A stretch of 18,915 nucleotides of DNA from positions 1 to 18,915 of the forward strand of contig DAOVTG010000020.1 of the NCBI GenBank assembly GCA_030633185.1, written 5' to 3'. A program made the position numbers and the translations under genes. The notes under the pieces are model-generated. The model did no database searches. It was given only the letters and a program-made list of their open reading frames with translations, and was not told where the DNA came from. The stretch comes from Deltaproteobacteria bacterium (GTDB taxonomy: Bacteria > Desulfobacterota > Anaeroferrophillalia > Anaeroferrophillales > Tharpellaceae). Of this stretch, positions 1 through 7,481 are shown in pieces (positions within the stretch are counted from its first letter, which is position 1; every line of letters begins with the position of its first letter).

Positions 1-237
1 CGGTTCGGGAAGTTCAAGCTCAAGCCGAGGCTCAAGTTCACGAACCGCCTGGGATTGCTCCTGATCAAGTTCCACCGGTTCCAGAAAAATCGGATCTTTG
101 ACCAGATGCGGTAATTCCCGAGACCCGCCTCCACCACGAAAGAGCCAGGGAATCAAGGCCATAATCAACAGATTGATTAAAAACGCCCCGACCAGAGCCA
201 AAGGCACATCCCGCTTACGATGATGATCACAGGACAT
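1..237 (-). CDS. tonB: TonB-like energy transducer, N-terminal part (cut by window edge)
   Basis: The reading frame opens at an ATG whose complement is at 235-237 and stays open to base 1, giving 79 residues. It has a short basic cytoplasmic start (HHRKR) and one membrane segment at about residues 13-33 (ending ALIPWLF). A stretch rich in Pro, Glu and Leu follows (EPVELDQEQ, then ELEPRLELELPEP). This is the usual layout of a TonB N-terminus: a membrane anchor followed by a periplasm-spanning Pro/Glu region. The C-terminal domain that contacts receptors lies outside the window. The gene starts 6 bases after the exbD stop and is the last visible gene of the operon. Function is inferred from architecture and from the exbB/exbD neighbours. 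Confidence 0.75.
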   Translation of the reverse strand, partial: MSCDHHRKRDVPLALVGAFLINLLIMALIPWLFRGGGGSRELPHLVKDPIFLEPVELDQEQSQAVRELEPRLELELPEP

Positions 238-243
238 AATCAG

Positions 244-663
244 TTACCGAGTAGAGGGTGCTTCGGCGGCAACGGCGATGCGCTGGGCTCCGGCCAGGCG
301 GCATTGGTCGAGAACTTTTACGGTCAAACCGGTCCGCACGGTTTTATCCGCCACAATCACGATACTGCCATCCGGAGTCTGGGCCAGAAAACGCTCGGTT
401 ACGGCCCTGATACTTCGCACATCAATCTGCTGACCATCGACAAAGATCCGACCCTCGGCACTAATCCCGAGACGCAAACCGCTCTGCCGGGTCTCTTGGG
501 CGGTCATCGCTGCCGGGCGGTTGACCTCAACTCCGGATTCGCGCACGAAAGTCGTCGTCACAAGAAAGAAGATCAGCAAAATAAAGACCATATCAAGCAT
601 CGGCGCCATATCGATCTGGGCCGGTTTACGCTCGCGCCGAAGACGGCCCCGCACATTAATCAT
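244..663 (-). CDS. exbD: Biopolymer transporter ExbD
   Basis: The 139-residue protein has a basic cytoplasmic N-terminus and one membrane helix at about residues 20-41, then a periplasmic domain. The motif IDMAPMLDMVFILLIFFLVT is the ExbD/TolR signature. Asp24 in LDM matches the proton-carrying Asp25 of E. coli ExbD. With ExbB it forms the inner-membrane proton channel that energises TonB. Its start overlaps the exbB stop in a TAATG arrangement, which points to coupled translation. Length is normal for the family, and no key residue is missing. Confidence 0.93.
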   Translation of the reverse strand: MINVRGRLRRERKPAQIDMAPMLDMVFILLIFFLVTTTFVRESGVEVNRPAAMTAQETRQSGLRLGISAEGRIFVDGQQIDVRSIRAVTERFLAQTPDGSIVIVADKTVRTGLTVKVLDQCRLAGAQRIAVAAEAPSTR

Positions 664-1256
664 TAGAGCTCCTTCATTACTCCGGCGCGAAACTCTTCCA
701 GTCTCTGGGAGATGCGGAAGATGCGACGGCGGAGAAAACCGGCCATAAAAAGACCGGGAATCGAGACAAAAAGACCACTCTGGGTCGTAATCAAGGCTTC
801 AGCAATACCGTTGGCCATGGCCCTGGGATTACCGGTACCATAAATCGAGATCGCGTCAAAAGTGGAGATCATACCCTGCACGGTACCCAGCAGGCCTAAC
901 AGCGGCGCGATTGAAGCAAGCGCGTATATATAGTTGATATGACGGCCGAGACGCTCCGTTTCCCGGGCGATCAGGGAATTTAAAAGAGCCAGGTTATCAC
1001 GTCGAACTAAACTCATGGACTCAATGAAATGGCCGACCACATGACAGAGCGGAGTCCCGAAAAAATCCTCTACCAGACAGCGTTCCCGCACAACTTTCAG
1101 GGCCTCAACAAGGCCTATATCACGCTGATTTACAGCCCAAACCGACTGCAGTTTTAGCAGAATCAGAATCCACATGACCACCGAGATCAGCATGATGGGA
1201 ACCATCAAAGGTCCACCCCGATGAAAATAATCAAAAATATCAAAAACGACATGCAT
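663..1256 (-). CDS. exbB: MotA/TolQ/ExbB proton channel family protein (short ExbB)
   Basis: The 197-residue protein has three predicted membrane helices at about 16-38, 109-132 and 153-174. The core motif IAPLLGLLGTVQGMISTF, followed by IYGTGNPRAMANGIAEALIT, is diagnostic of the ExbB/TolQ/MotA family. It is the pentameric scaffold around ExbD in the TonB motor. An in-frame TAA directly upstream (complement of 1260-1262) rules out a longer start. It lies 270 bases after the ttpC-like gene, a gap mostly filled by a palindromic element, whereas the other junctions in this operon overlap or nearly touch. Two ExbB-type proteins in one operon match the Vibrio TonB2/TtpC arrangement. Confidence 0.92.
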   Translation of the reverse strand: MHVVFDIFDYFHRGGPLMVPIMLISVVMWILILLKLQSVWAVNQRDIGLVEALKVVRERCLVEDFFGTPLCHVVGHFIESMSLVRRDNLALLNSLIARETERLGRHINYIYALASIAPLLGLLGTVQGMISTFDAISIYGTGNPRAMANGIAEALITTQSGLFVSIPGLFMAGFLRRRIFRISQRLEEFRAGVMKEL

Positions 1257-1310
1257 CAGTTATCCATCACTCAGTAATATCCGGTTAGAACTTTGCTAAG
1301 ACGAATTCTA

Positions 1311-1489
1311 GGGATATCGGGTTGTTTTCAGTAACGTCTCGCAAAATTTTGTCATTTTTCCCAGCGAATGCAGCCAAAAAATTGCGACTGTCTGAGTGAG
1401 GTACGAACGAGTTTCGCAATTTTGGCGTAATGAGCACTGGAAAAATAAAAATTTTGCGTAAGAAGTGGATGAAAATAACCCGATATCCC
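1311..1489. repeat. MITE-like palindromic element inside the TonB operon
   Basis: The element is bounded by 20-bp inverted repeats at 1311-1330 (GGGATATCGGGTTGTTTTCA) and 1470-1489, whose complement differs at one position. Inside these, the two halves remain roughly palindromic: CGCAAAATTTT is followed by an ATTTTTCC tract from both ends. The 179-bp unit would fold into one long hairpin. No clear target-site duplication was found. A 92-codon frame on the minus strand (1285-1563) runs through it but looks like a by-product of the repeat. The element fills most of the gap between the ttpC-like gene and exbB. Confidence 0.75.
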
Positions 1490-1526
1490 GGGTTGCAATC
1501 AACAAACCGGCCATTGCCATCCTTCA

Positions 1527-2951
1527 TCACTTTTTCCACCCCCCGCTTTGTAAAGCAATGCACAAACTGACCGATTTCTCTTCCATATCACCGATTATGG
1601 CATCGACCCGGCGGGCGAACCAGGTATGCAGCAAGATGATCGGAATCGCCACCGTGAGCCCTAATTTGGTGGTAATCAGGGCCTCGGAGATACCGCCCGA
1701 CATCATCCGGGGGTCACCGGCACCGTAAATGGTTATTACCTGGAAGGTATTAATCATCCCGGTTACGGTCCCCAGGAGCCCCAGCAACGGGGCGATGGCG
1801 GCCAAGACCTGAAGGGTGGGAAGAAATTTTTCGAGACGAGGCAGTTCTTTAAGAATGGCCTCTTCGAGAACATTCTCTAAAACGTCACGGGCCGCCTGGC
1901 GGGCCCCGAGACCGGCGGCCACAACCCGAAAGACCGGACCTTTTTTGTTCTCCAGCAATTCTATACTGCCCTGAAAATCACCGGCTGCCACCAGTTGAAT
2001 AATGCTCCCCATCACCTTGTCGGTATTACTTTTGACCCGGCTTAAAAAGAAAAAACGTTCGAGACTGAAAATCAGGGCCACGAGACCGACCAGAAGAATA
2101 GGCCAAACTAAAATCCCGCCGGAGCGCAAACGCTCCCAACTTGAAGGGGTTAACGCCAGACGCCTAACGGCATCGCCGCCGGAGAAATCGAGATAGACAG
2201 CCTTACTCTCTTGGGCAATAAATTTTTTCAGATTTTTACTCACCCGCCAACCCGGTTTCGAGACCGCCAACAAGGCATCATTCTCTGATCCATAAACGGC
2301 ATAACCGCAAACCCCGTCGACAGCATCCTGATAGATGGTCGACAAGGCCCCTAAACGCACGATCAAACCGGTCGCCCGGCGGCCGTCAAGCCCGACAAAT
2401 GGGCCTTGCGAACGCCGAACCTCGGCACTCGCTCGCATCTCATCGAGATAAAGTTTGGCAATCGTGGTAATTTCGCTCATCCCCGGATAGGCGGTCTCTT
2501 TAAGAATTTTGCCAAGCGGTTCGAGACGACCCGGCCCATCCCCGGAGACCGGAGAATTCTCCAACATAGTAGCCAAATCACGCGCACTAGTGCGCACTAC
2601 ACCTGCCAGTTCATTAAGTTTGAGCAGGGCCCGGCGACTCTTTTTCTCCAGAACCTGCTGCTCTAGAATAAGTTTTTCAAGCTCTTTTTCCTGTGCGGAA
2701 ATTTTCTTCTTGAGCTCGGCCAGCCGTTTGGCGGCACTCGCTTTTGTCACCCTTGCCGATTTTTGTAAAACCGCAATCTCAGCTTTATTGAGCCGGTTTT
2801 CAAGCACTGCAGTCTGCTGCTCCGCCTCAACCTGGACGGTGGCCCGTTTAAGCAAGCCGGAACCGTCTCCTTCTGCCGCAGCCAACCACGATACCGAACC
2901 CGGCAGGGCCAAGAACAAACTTAAAATTATGAATAATGACCGGATCCTCAT
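1527..2951 (-). CDS. TtpC-like large MotA/TolQ/ExbB family protein with N-terminal periplasmic coiled coil
   Basis: The 474-residue protein starts with a signal peptide (to about residue 26, ending SWLAAAEG). Next come a long coiled coil rich in Lys, Glu and Ala (about 35-130) and a periplasmic domain to about 275. A membrane helix follows at 278-298, then an ExbB-like core with helices at about 380-402 and 425-446. The core carries IAPLLGLLGTVTGMINTF and YGAGDPRMMSGGISEALITT. This layout is that of Vibrio TtpC, an extra component needed by the TonB2 system. Its start overlaps the stop of the DUF3450 gene (ATGA), indicating coupled translation. It probably couples the ExbB/ExbD motor to TonB. 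The family call is strong; the exact role is inferred from Vibrio. Confidence 0.9.
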   Translation of the reverse strand: MRIRSLFIILSLFLALPGSVSWLAAAEGDGSGLLKRATVQVEAEQQTAVLENRLNKAEIAVLQKSARVTKASAAKRLAELKKKISAQEKELEKLILEQQVLEKKSRRALLKLNELAGVVRTSARDLATMLENSPVSGDGPGRLEPLGKILKETAYPGMSEITTIAKLYLDEMRASAEVRRSQGPFVGLDGRRATGLIVRLGALSTIYQDAVDGVCGYAVYGSENDALLAVSKPGWRVSKNLKKFIAQESKAVYLDFSGGDAVRRLALTPSSWERLRSGGILVWPILLVGLVALIFSLERFFFLSRVKSNTDKVMGSIIQLVAAGDFQGSIELLENKKGPVFRVVAAGLGARQAARDVLENVLEEAILKELPRLEKFLPTLQVLAAIAPLLGLLGTVTGMINTFQVITIYGAGDPRMMSGGISEALITTKLGLTVAIPIILLHTWFARRVDAIIGDMEEKSVSLCIALQSGGWKK

Positions 2952-3733
2952 GGCTTAACTCCAGTCACCGGCAGACAGACGAGATCGAAGGCCCGCTGTT
3001 TAAGGGTCATCCGCAAGGCTTCTTTGACGGCCTCGTGGGAAGCTCCCGACAAAGACTCCCACGTCTTGGTGAGCCGGTTAAACCAACCCGCCCGATCACC
3101 ATCAAGTGAAAGATAGTAGAGACCGACCCGGCCCAGGCGCAACATCCGGACGGTGGTTTGGGCTCCATCAAGAGCCAGGAACTCTTCACTGACCTCAAAA
3201 CCACGACCGAAACCGGCTTCGATTTTAAGAACCTCCATAACCCGGCGCAATTTCTCGGCAAGATCGGCATCATAACTATTTAAAGCTTGACGTAAATCGT
3301 TGAGCCGCCGCTCTCTCTCGACGACGGAAAAAGGCAGATCAGCCGCCTGAAAAGTCTCAATACGACCGACCAGCTCATCAAGAAAAGGCTCAAGCCGAAT
3401 CCCGATTTCAGTCATTTCCTTAAGTCCCGTCTCAAGCCTTAAAATCTCTTGACGGCGCTGTTGACTATAACCTTTCAATTTCACATGGCGGGCTTCAAGT
3501 AGTTTAATTTCAAGTTCTAAAGCATGGGTTGCATCATCCAGCACGCGACGCTCCACCTGCCACTCCTGCCTCAAGTTTGAGGTCTTTTTCTGAACCGCTA
3601 CCGTCTCTTTCACAGTCTCATCAATTTTCTGCCGACTGGGAGCCGGAGCGGAGAACCCTACCTGCACCCCCACCCCACCCAGACAAAAAACCAACAGCAG
3701 CCCCGCCAGTAAAAAAACCGGTTTTCGTTCCAT
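2948..3733 (-). CDS. DUF3450 family periplasmic protein of the TonB operon
   Basis: The 261-residue protein has an N-terminal signal peptide (LLAGLLLVFCLGG, cleavage probably after residue 29). A long charged coiled coil covers about residues 35-130. The C-terminal part contains RMLRLGRVGLYYLSLDG, typical of DUF3450 proteins. These proteins are regularly encoded just before ttpC-exbB-exbD-tonB, as here. The protein is expected to sit in the periplasm and assist the TonB motor; its molecular role is not known. The start is supported by an AGGAGAG ribosome binding site just upstream on the minus strand. It is the first gene of the operon, so the promoter should lie between 3734 and 4064. Confidence 0.85.
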   Translation of the reverse strand: MERKPVFLLAGLLLVFCLGGVGVQVGFSAPAPSRQKIDETVKETVAVQKKTSNLRQEWQVERRVLDDATHALELEIKLLEARHVKLKGYSQQRRQEILRLETGLKEMTEIGIRLEPFLDELVGRIETFQAADLPFSVVERERRLNDLRQALNSYDADLAEKLRRVMEVLKIEAGFGRGFEVSEEFLALDGAQTTVRMLRLGRVGLYYLSLDGDRAGWFNRLTKTWESLSGASHEAVKEALRMTLKQRAFDLVCLPVTGVKP

Positions 3734-3756
3734 CTTCTCTCCTAATTCAGCAAAGC

Positions 3757-3926
3757 CTAGGAGGCTGTCCGAGAACGTCTTTTTTCCCCAGCTCGGCGCA
3801 CTGCCAGCACTTCCTTCGGTCGTTATTTTTTGAAAATAATGCTCGGAATACTAGGTGTATACCTGTGCTTATTGTCAAAAAATGCCTTGATCTGAGAAAA
3901 AATCCTATTCTCGGACAGCCTCCTAG
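3757..3926. repeat. MITE-like element with perfect 19-bp inverted ends
   Basis: The ends at 3757-3775 (CTAGGAGGCTGTCCGAGAA) and 3908-3926 are exact reverse complements, enclosing 132 bp with no coding potential. The outermost four bases are CTAG on both sides. CTAG is its own complement, so it may be a 4-bp target duplication rather than part of the inverted repeat. It fits the YTAR duplication known for the IS5 group. The inner halves show weaker symmetry (TTTTTTC tracts). It lies 23 bases upstream of the DUF3450 gene. The remainder of the 3734-4064 gap holds the likely lpxD promoter and nothing else recognisable; no Fur box was seen. Confidence 0.8.
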
Positions 3927-4003
3927 CCCGGCGTAGTCGAAACCGAACAGAAACCAAACAGATACTTTTTTATGTGAAGATTTATTCTATATGTGTTAAC
4001 GTA

Positions 4004-4032
4004 TTGAAAGTCAACCGGGAAGACAGTAAATT
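4004..4032 (+). promoter_or_regulatory. Candidate sigma70-type promoter for lpxD
   Basis: TTGAAA at 4004-4009 and TAAATT at 4027-4032 are separated by 17 bases. Transcription would start about 25 bases before the lpxD ATG. The -35 box matches consensus at 5 of 6 positions and the -10 box at 4 of 6. This is sequence inspection only. Confidence 0.35.
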
Positions 4033-4064
4033 TTCCAGCTAAAGCAGAGAAAAGGATTTAAGAA

Positions 4065-5123
4065 ATGCGCTACACACTTGCAGAAATTGCCGCCAAGGTC
4101 GGCGGCGAGGTTATTGGTGATAAAACTCTGGTGGTAACCGGCATCAATAGTCTGGAAGCGGCGACAGCTGACGAGCTCTCGTTTGCCGAAGAGAAGTTTC
4201 TCAAAAAGGCGATCTCCTCAAAAGCCGGAGCTTTGCTGGTACCCAGGGAAACAGACGATCTACATCAACCTCTGATTATCTGCGACCAACCTTTCCGGGC
4301 CGCCGGCCGGATCATGACGGAGATTGACGAGGCTAACCAGATGGTTGATCATAGTATCGATCAAACGGCCTCTATCGGGGAAAATGTCTCTTTGGGAAGT
4401 AATCTTCATATCGGCCCCGGAGCGGTTATCAGTAACGACGCAGTTATCGGCGATAAGAGCCGGATCTATGCCAACACCTTCATCGGTAAAGGGGTCATTG
4501 TCGGTTCCGAATGCCGCCTCTATCCCGGGGTTGTGATCCGCGAAAACTGCAGCCTCGGCAACCGGGTTATTATTCACCCCAATTCAGTCATCGGCTCGGA
4601 CGGCTTCGGTTTTCTTCAGGTCGGCGGCTGTAACGTCAAAATTCCTCAGATCGGCCGGGTCATTATTGAAGATGATGTCGAGATCGGGGCCTTATGTACC
4701 GTCAATCGAGCCGCCATGGATGAAACCGTCATCGGTCGCGGCACCAAACTCGACGACCATGTCCACCTAGGACACGGCGTCAAAGTCGGCCATGAAGTAA
4801 TCATGTGCGCCCAGGTCGGAATCTCCGGCAGTGTCCGCATCGGCAATCAGGTGATGTTGGGCCCCCGGGTCGGCATGGTCGACCATCTCACAATTGGTGA
4901 CCGAGCCCGCCTGATGGTGGGTACCTCGGTCACCAAAAGTCTTGCGGGAGATATAGATTATGGTGGTACCCCGGCAGTACCGGTCAAACAGGCATTGCGC
5001 CAGATGATGGCCGCCACCCACCTGCCCAAAGACCGCGGCCGCCTGGCCGCCCTCGAAAAAAAGGTGCAGGAACTGGAACAACTGTTACAGGAGCCAGGCA
5101 CAAAGGCACAGAATCTTTCATAA
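4065..5123 (+). CDS. lpxD: UDP-3-O-(3-hydroxyacyl)glucosamine N-acyltransferase
   Basis: LpxD transfers a 3-hydroxyacyl chain from acyl-ACP to UDP-3-O-acylglucosamine, the third step of lipid A synthesis, in the cytoplasm. The 352-residue protein has the N-terminal LpxD domain (about 1-100, with INSLEAATADELSF). It continues with many hexapeptide repeats forming a left-handed beta helix (about 100-290) and ends in a short helical tail. The motif HPNSVIGSDGFGF (from 171) is typical. His237 in HLGHGVKVG aligns with the catalytic His239 of the E. coli enzyme. An AAAGGA site precedes the ATG by about 10 bases. No lpxA, lpxB or fabZ is adjacent, so this is a stand-alone copy transcribed divergently from the TonB operon. 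Confidence 0.93.
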   Translation: MRYTLAEIAAKVGGEVIGDKTLVVTGINSLEAATADELSFAEEKFLKKAISSKAGALLVPRETDDLHQPLIICDQPFRAAGRIMTEIDEANQMVDHSIDQTASIGENVSLGSNLHIGPGAVISNDAVIGDKSRIYANTFIGKGVIVGSECRLYPGVVIRENCSLGNRVIIHPNSVIGSDGFGFLQVGGCNVKIPQIGRVIIEDDVEIGALCTVNRAAMDETVIGRGTKLDDHVHLGHGVKVGHEVIMCAQVGISGSVRIGNQVMLGPRVGMVDHLTIGDRARLMVGTSVTKSLAGDIDYGGTPAVPVKQALRQMMAATHLPKDRGRLAALEKKVQELEQLLQEPGTKAQNLS

Positions 5124-5204
5124 ACACAGGCAGACTGGCAAAAAATCACACTATTTCCATATTTACACTATCGTCTTGGTTTTAAACTTTGTGCCTTTGT
5201 GCCT
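5096..5204. repeat. Inverted repeat overlapping the lpxD 3' end
   Basis: AGGCACAAAGGCACA at 5096-5110, inside the last codons of lpxD, is the exact complement of TGTGCCTTTGTGCCT at 5190-5204. The arms are 15 bp with 79 bases between. No T-tract follows, so this is not a typical intrinsic terminator. It resembles a small palindromic repeat that has supplied the C-terminal residues of LpxD. Confidence 0.5.
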
Positions 5205-5318
5205 TGACGGCTCTACAAAGTAAAGCCGAACATTTACCTGCACCTGCAAACGATAACCGACCCCGATGACCGTACGGATCAAGATAAGCAACTTAAACAA
5301 GAGAGGGAGGTGAAGGGT

Positions 5319-5652
5319 ATGACTGAAAAAGACGGTGGCGGCACGGAAGTCAGCCGCCGGGATTTTCTCTCCAATGCGGCCATGACCGTGGGCCTGGGAA
5401 TCACAAGCTCCTTGGAGTTATCGCACGGTCTGGTTTGACGAAAAACTGGGCAGCTGGGAAGATAAACGGAAACGCATGGCCGGCGTCTGTGTCAACTGTC
5501 ATTCCCAAACCTTTACTGATCTTTATCTGTTAACCGCTGACTTGGTCAATCTCCAGTACAATGAAATTCGTCGGGCTTTCGTCTACTGGAACAAGAAATA
5601 CACGGTCAGCGCCAATTCCTCACCGACCGGATCTCCAGACCGGCGACAATAG
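5319..5652 (+). pseudogene. Decayed hybrid: Tat-signal N-terminus joined out of frame to a multihaem cytochrome fragment
   Basis: A GGGAGG site precedes an ATG at 5319. The first frame gives 39 residues with a twin-arginine signal (SRRDFLSNAAMTVGLGI), as in exported Rieske or redox proteins, and stops at TGA 5436-5438. A second frame, open from about 5416 to TAG 5650-5652, encodes a haem-binding CVNCH motif. It is flanked by WEDKRKRMAGVC and TADLVNLQYNEIRR, which resembles octahaem hydroxylamine-oxidoreductase-like proteins. Both parts are incomplete and in different frames, so this looks like a deletion scar between two former genes of a respiratory cluster. Family identity is from recognition only. 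Confidence 0.6.
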
Positions 5653-5917
5653 ACGATAAAACCGTCAACACCTATCTTTGGCGTTACAGACATACCATGT
5701 GACAGCCAAATACGAACCATACTTGATTCCATTGAACTATCACATTTAAGGGCTCCTTTCTGTAGCTCCTTTCTGTAGCCTCTTTCGCGAACTCCACGGC
5801 AAAAGCGCCACAACAGATACCCTTTTCCGGGTCTGCAGCGGTTGCCTGCAAGCGGAAGGAAAACCATTGACAGGAAACTGTTATTGGATTACGAATTGCC
5901 TGCAAGAATAATAAGAT
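5653..5917. other. Non-coding stretch between pseudogene and repeat end
   Basis: No convincing gene was seen on either strand here. A 94-codon minus-strand frame (5583-5867) crosses it but has no recognisable motif and overlaps the pseudogene. The only structure is a 13-bp tandem duplication, GCTCCTTTCTGTA, at 5752-5764 and 5765-5777. With 5124-5318 and 5938-6085 it forms nearly 1 kb without an intact gene. No cobalamin riboswitch motif was found ahead of cobU. Confidence 0.5.
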
Positions 5918-5948
5918 TGATGCATTCGTAAAAAGTCACGGGATGGCT
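5918..5948 (+). repeat. Solo end of the TCGTAAAAAGTC repeat family
   Basis: TGATGCATTCGTAAAAAGTC and the 11 bases after it match the left end of the complete element at 8838-8868 in 28 of 31 positions. No closing end was found before cobU, so this is a fragment or a strongly diverged copy. Confidence 0.7.
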
Positions 5949-6085
5949 ATTCAAATGCCCATAAGGCAAAAGTTAAGTTGCAGAGGATAGCGACGGACAT
6001 CGCTTCGCCCCCATTAACGGGGTCAAAGCTGGGGTGCTAACGTACCTTATACCAGCAATGACACCAGCCGAGAAAGTACGAACAA

Positions 6086-6619
6086 ATGACAAAAAATCCA
6101 ACTACATCCATCCTGGTTGGCGGTGGAGCCCGTAGCGGGAAGAGCAGTTTTGCTCAGAAGATGGCGGAAGGGCTGCCGGGCCGCCGGGTTTATCTGGCGA
6201 CGGCCCAGGCCCTTGACCGGGAGATGGAACAAAGAATCGCCAAACATCAGGCTGATCGCGGCAGCACCTGGCATGCGACCCTTGAAGAACCTCTGAACCT
6301 GACTGACTGCCTGCAACAGGCCGGTGCCGACTTTGACATTATCCTGGTTGACTGTATAACCCTCTGGCTCTCAAATCTGATGGGACGAAACGATCAAGAC
6401 CAGCAGATTCTCAAAGAGATAGACAAGCTGGCCGCAGCTCTGAATGGGCTCCCGGCAACGGTCATTCTGGTAAGTAATGAAGTGGGACTCGGATTAGTTC
6501 CGGAACACCCTTTGGGACGCCGTTTTCGTGACCTTGCCGGCCTTGCCAACCAACGTCTGGCTCAGGCCTGTCAGGAGGTCTATTTTACAATGTGGGGCCT
6601 ACCGCAAAAACTAAAATAG
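6086..6619 (+). CDS. cobU: Adenosylcobinamide kinase / adenosylcobinamide-phosphate guanylyltransferase
   Basis: CobU phosphorylates adenosylcobinamide and then transfers GMP to give adenosylcobinamide-GDP, activating the corrinoid for lower-ligand attachment. The 177-residue protein has a P-loop at residues 13-20 (GGARSGKS). His54 in RIAKHQADRGSTW corresponds to the guanylylated His46 of the Salmonella enzyme. It also has a Walker B-like ILVDCITLWLSNL and the conserved SNEVGLGLVPEHPLGRRFRD. Length is normal. It is the first gene of the cobalamin cluster, with no good ribosome binding site and no visible B12 riboswitch upstream. The stop codon abuts a repeat-family end. Confidence 0.94.
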   Translation: MTKNPTTSILVGGGARSGKSSFAQKMAEGLPGRRVYLATAQALDREMEQRIAKHQADRGSTWHATLEEPLNLTDCLQQAGADFDIILVDCITLWLSNLMGRNDQDQQILKEIDKLAAALNGLPATVILVSNEVGLGLVPEHPLGRRFRDLAGLANQRLAQACQEVYFTMWGLPQKLK

Positions 6620-6662
6620 ATGGCGTTGTAAAAAGTTCCGAGATCCTGCGTTATTGTGGTTT
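6618..6662 (+). repeat. Solo end of the TCGTAAAAAGTC repeat family between cobU and cobS
   Basis: GATGGCGTTGTAAAAAGTTC, followed by CGAGATCCTGCGTTATTGTGG, aligns with the reverse complement of the right end of the 8838-8990 element, including inner bases. It lies in the short gap between cobU and cobS and contributes an alternative upstream TTG start to cobS. Confidence 0.65.
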
Positions 6663-6713
6663 ATTACGAATCCTCAAAACAGCTACCTTTTAGATAACAA
6701 CAGGCAATTTACC

Positions 6714-7466
6714 TTGACAGATATTATCACTCAATTTCGCCTGGCCCTCTCTTTTTTAACCACGCTGCCGGCCGGTTCTTTCAGCTCCGAGGTTCCCGAA
6801 GAGACCTTGGGCCGCACCCAAGCCTGGTTTCCCTTGGTCGGCCTCCTGCTGGGTTTGATTCTTTTTTTCTCTACCTGTTTTTTTATGCTCTTCTTCTCCC
6901 CTGCAATCTGCGCCGCCTTGATCTTAACCCTCCACTTTTTTCTCACCGGCGGTTTTCATATTGACGGTCTCGCGGATACGGCAGACGGCCTGATGAGCGG
7001 CCAACCGGAAAGAGAGAAGATTTTTTCCATAATGAAAGACAGCTATCTCGGCAGTATGGGGGCAACCGCCTTAACCCTGCTGCTACTGCTTAAATACAGT
7101 GCTCTGACGGTAATCATCAACCAAGCTCCACCGGCACTGATAATTTTTCCGGTTCTCGGGCGCTACGCTATTGTCCAGCTCACTTTCAGCAGCGTCTACG
7201 CCCGGGCCGAAGGCGGTCTTGGGGCTATTTTCACCAATTATTGCGGTCAACGTGAATGGCTGACAGCGGTTATCATCAGTCTTGTTTCCGGGCTTTTTTT
7301 AGCCGGATTTGCGGGTTTGTTGAGCTGTTTTGCCGTAGCGCTCTATGTTGTAATCATAAATTTTACCGCCCAACGCCGACTGGGCGGAGTCACCGGCGAC
7401 ATCTTAGGCTACGCCTGTGAGAGTGGCGAAGCTCTGGTACTACTCATTCTTGCCGCCGCGGTTTAG
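6714..7466 (+). CDS. cobS: Adenosylcobinamide-GDP ribazoletransferase (cobalamin synthase)
   Basis: CobS is the integral membrane enzyme that joins adenosylcobinamide-GDP to alpha-ribazole (or its phosphate), completing the nucleotide loop. The protein has about six membrane segments. It has the conserved acidic motif GGFHIDGLADTADGLMSG and the downstream KDSYLGSMG. The start is uncertain because no ATG is available. The frame extends upstream to a TTG at 6654, but those 20 codons fall in and just after repeat-derived sequence. The TTG at 6714 gives the usual N-terminus (ITQFRLALSFLTTLP) and has CAGG nine bases ahead, so it was chosen. This gives 250 residues, typical of the family. Confidence 0.9.
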   Translation: MTDIITQFRLALSFLTTLPAGSFSSEVPEETLGRTQAWFPLVGLLLGLILFFSTCFFMLFFSPAICAALILTLHFFLTGGFHIDGLADTADGLMSGQPEREKIFSIMKDSYLGSMGATALTLLLLLKYSALTVIINQAPPALIIFPVLGRYAIVQLTFSSVYARAEGGLGAIFTNYCGQREWLTAVIISLVSGLFLAGFAGLLSCFAVALYVVIINFTAQRRLGGVTGDILGYACESGEALVLLILAAAV

Positions 7467-7481
7467 ATTTAAAGAGTAACT

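Noticed and set aside
1285..1563. 92-codon minus-strand reading frame between the ttpC-like gene and exbB
   Set aside because: It runs through the palindromic element and the end of the ttpC-like gene. It has no recognisable domain and looks like a by-product of the repeat.
3927..4064. Possible Fur box controlling the TonB operon
   Set aside because: No sequence resembling GATAATGATAATCATTATC or its half-sites in proper arrangement was found.
5583..5867. 94-codon minus-strand frame
   Set aside because: It overlaps the cytochrome relic, has no motif, and contains the translated 13-bp tandem duplication; no ribosome binding site was seen.
5938..6085. Possible cobalamin riboswitch before cobU
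   Set aside because: No B12-box-like sequence or expected core was found. The region contains only a repeat end and plain sequence.
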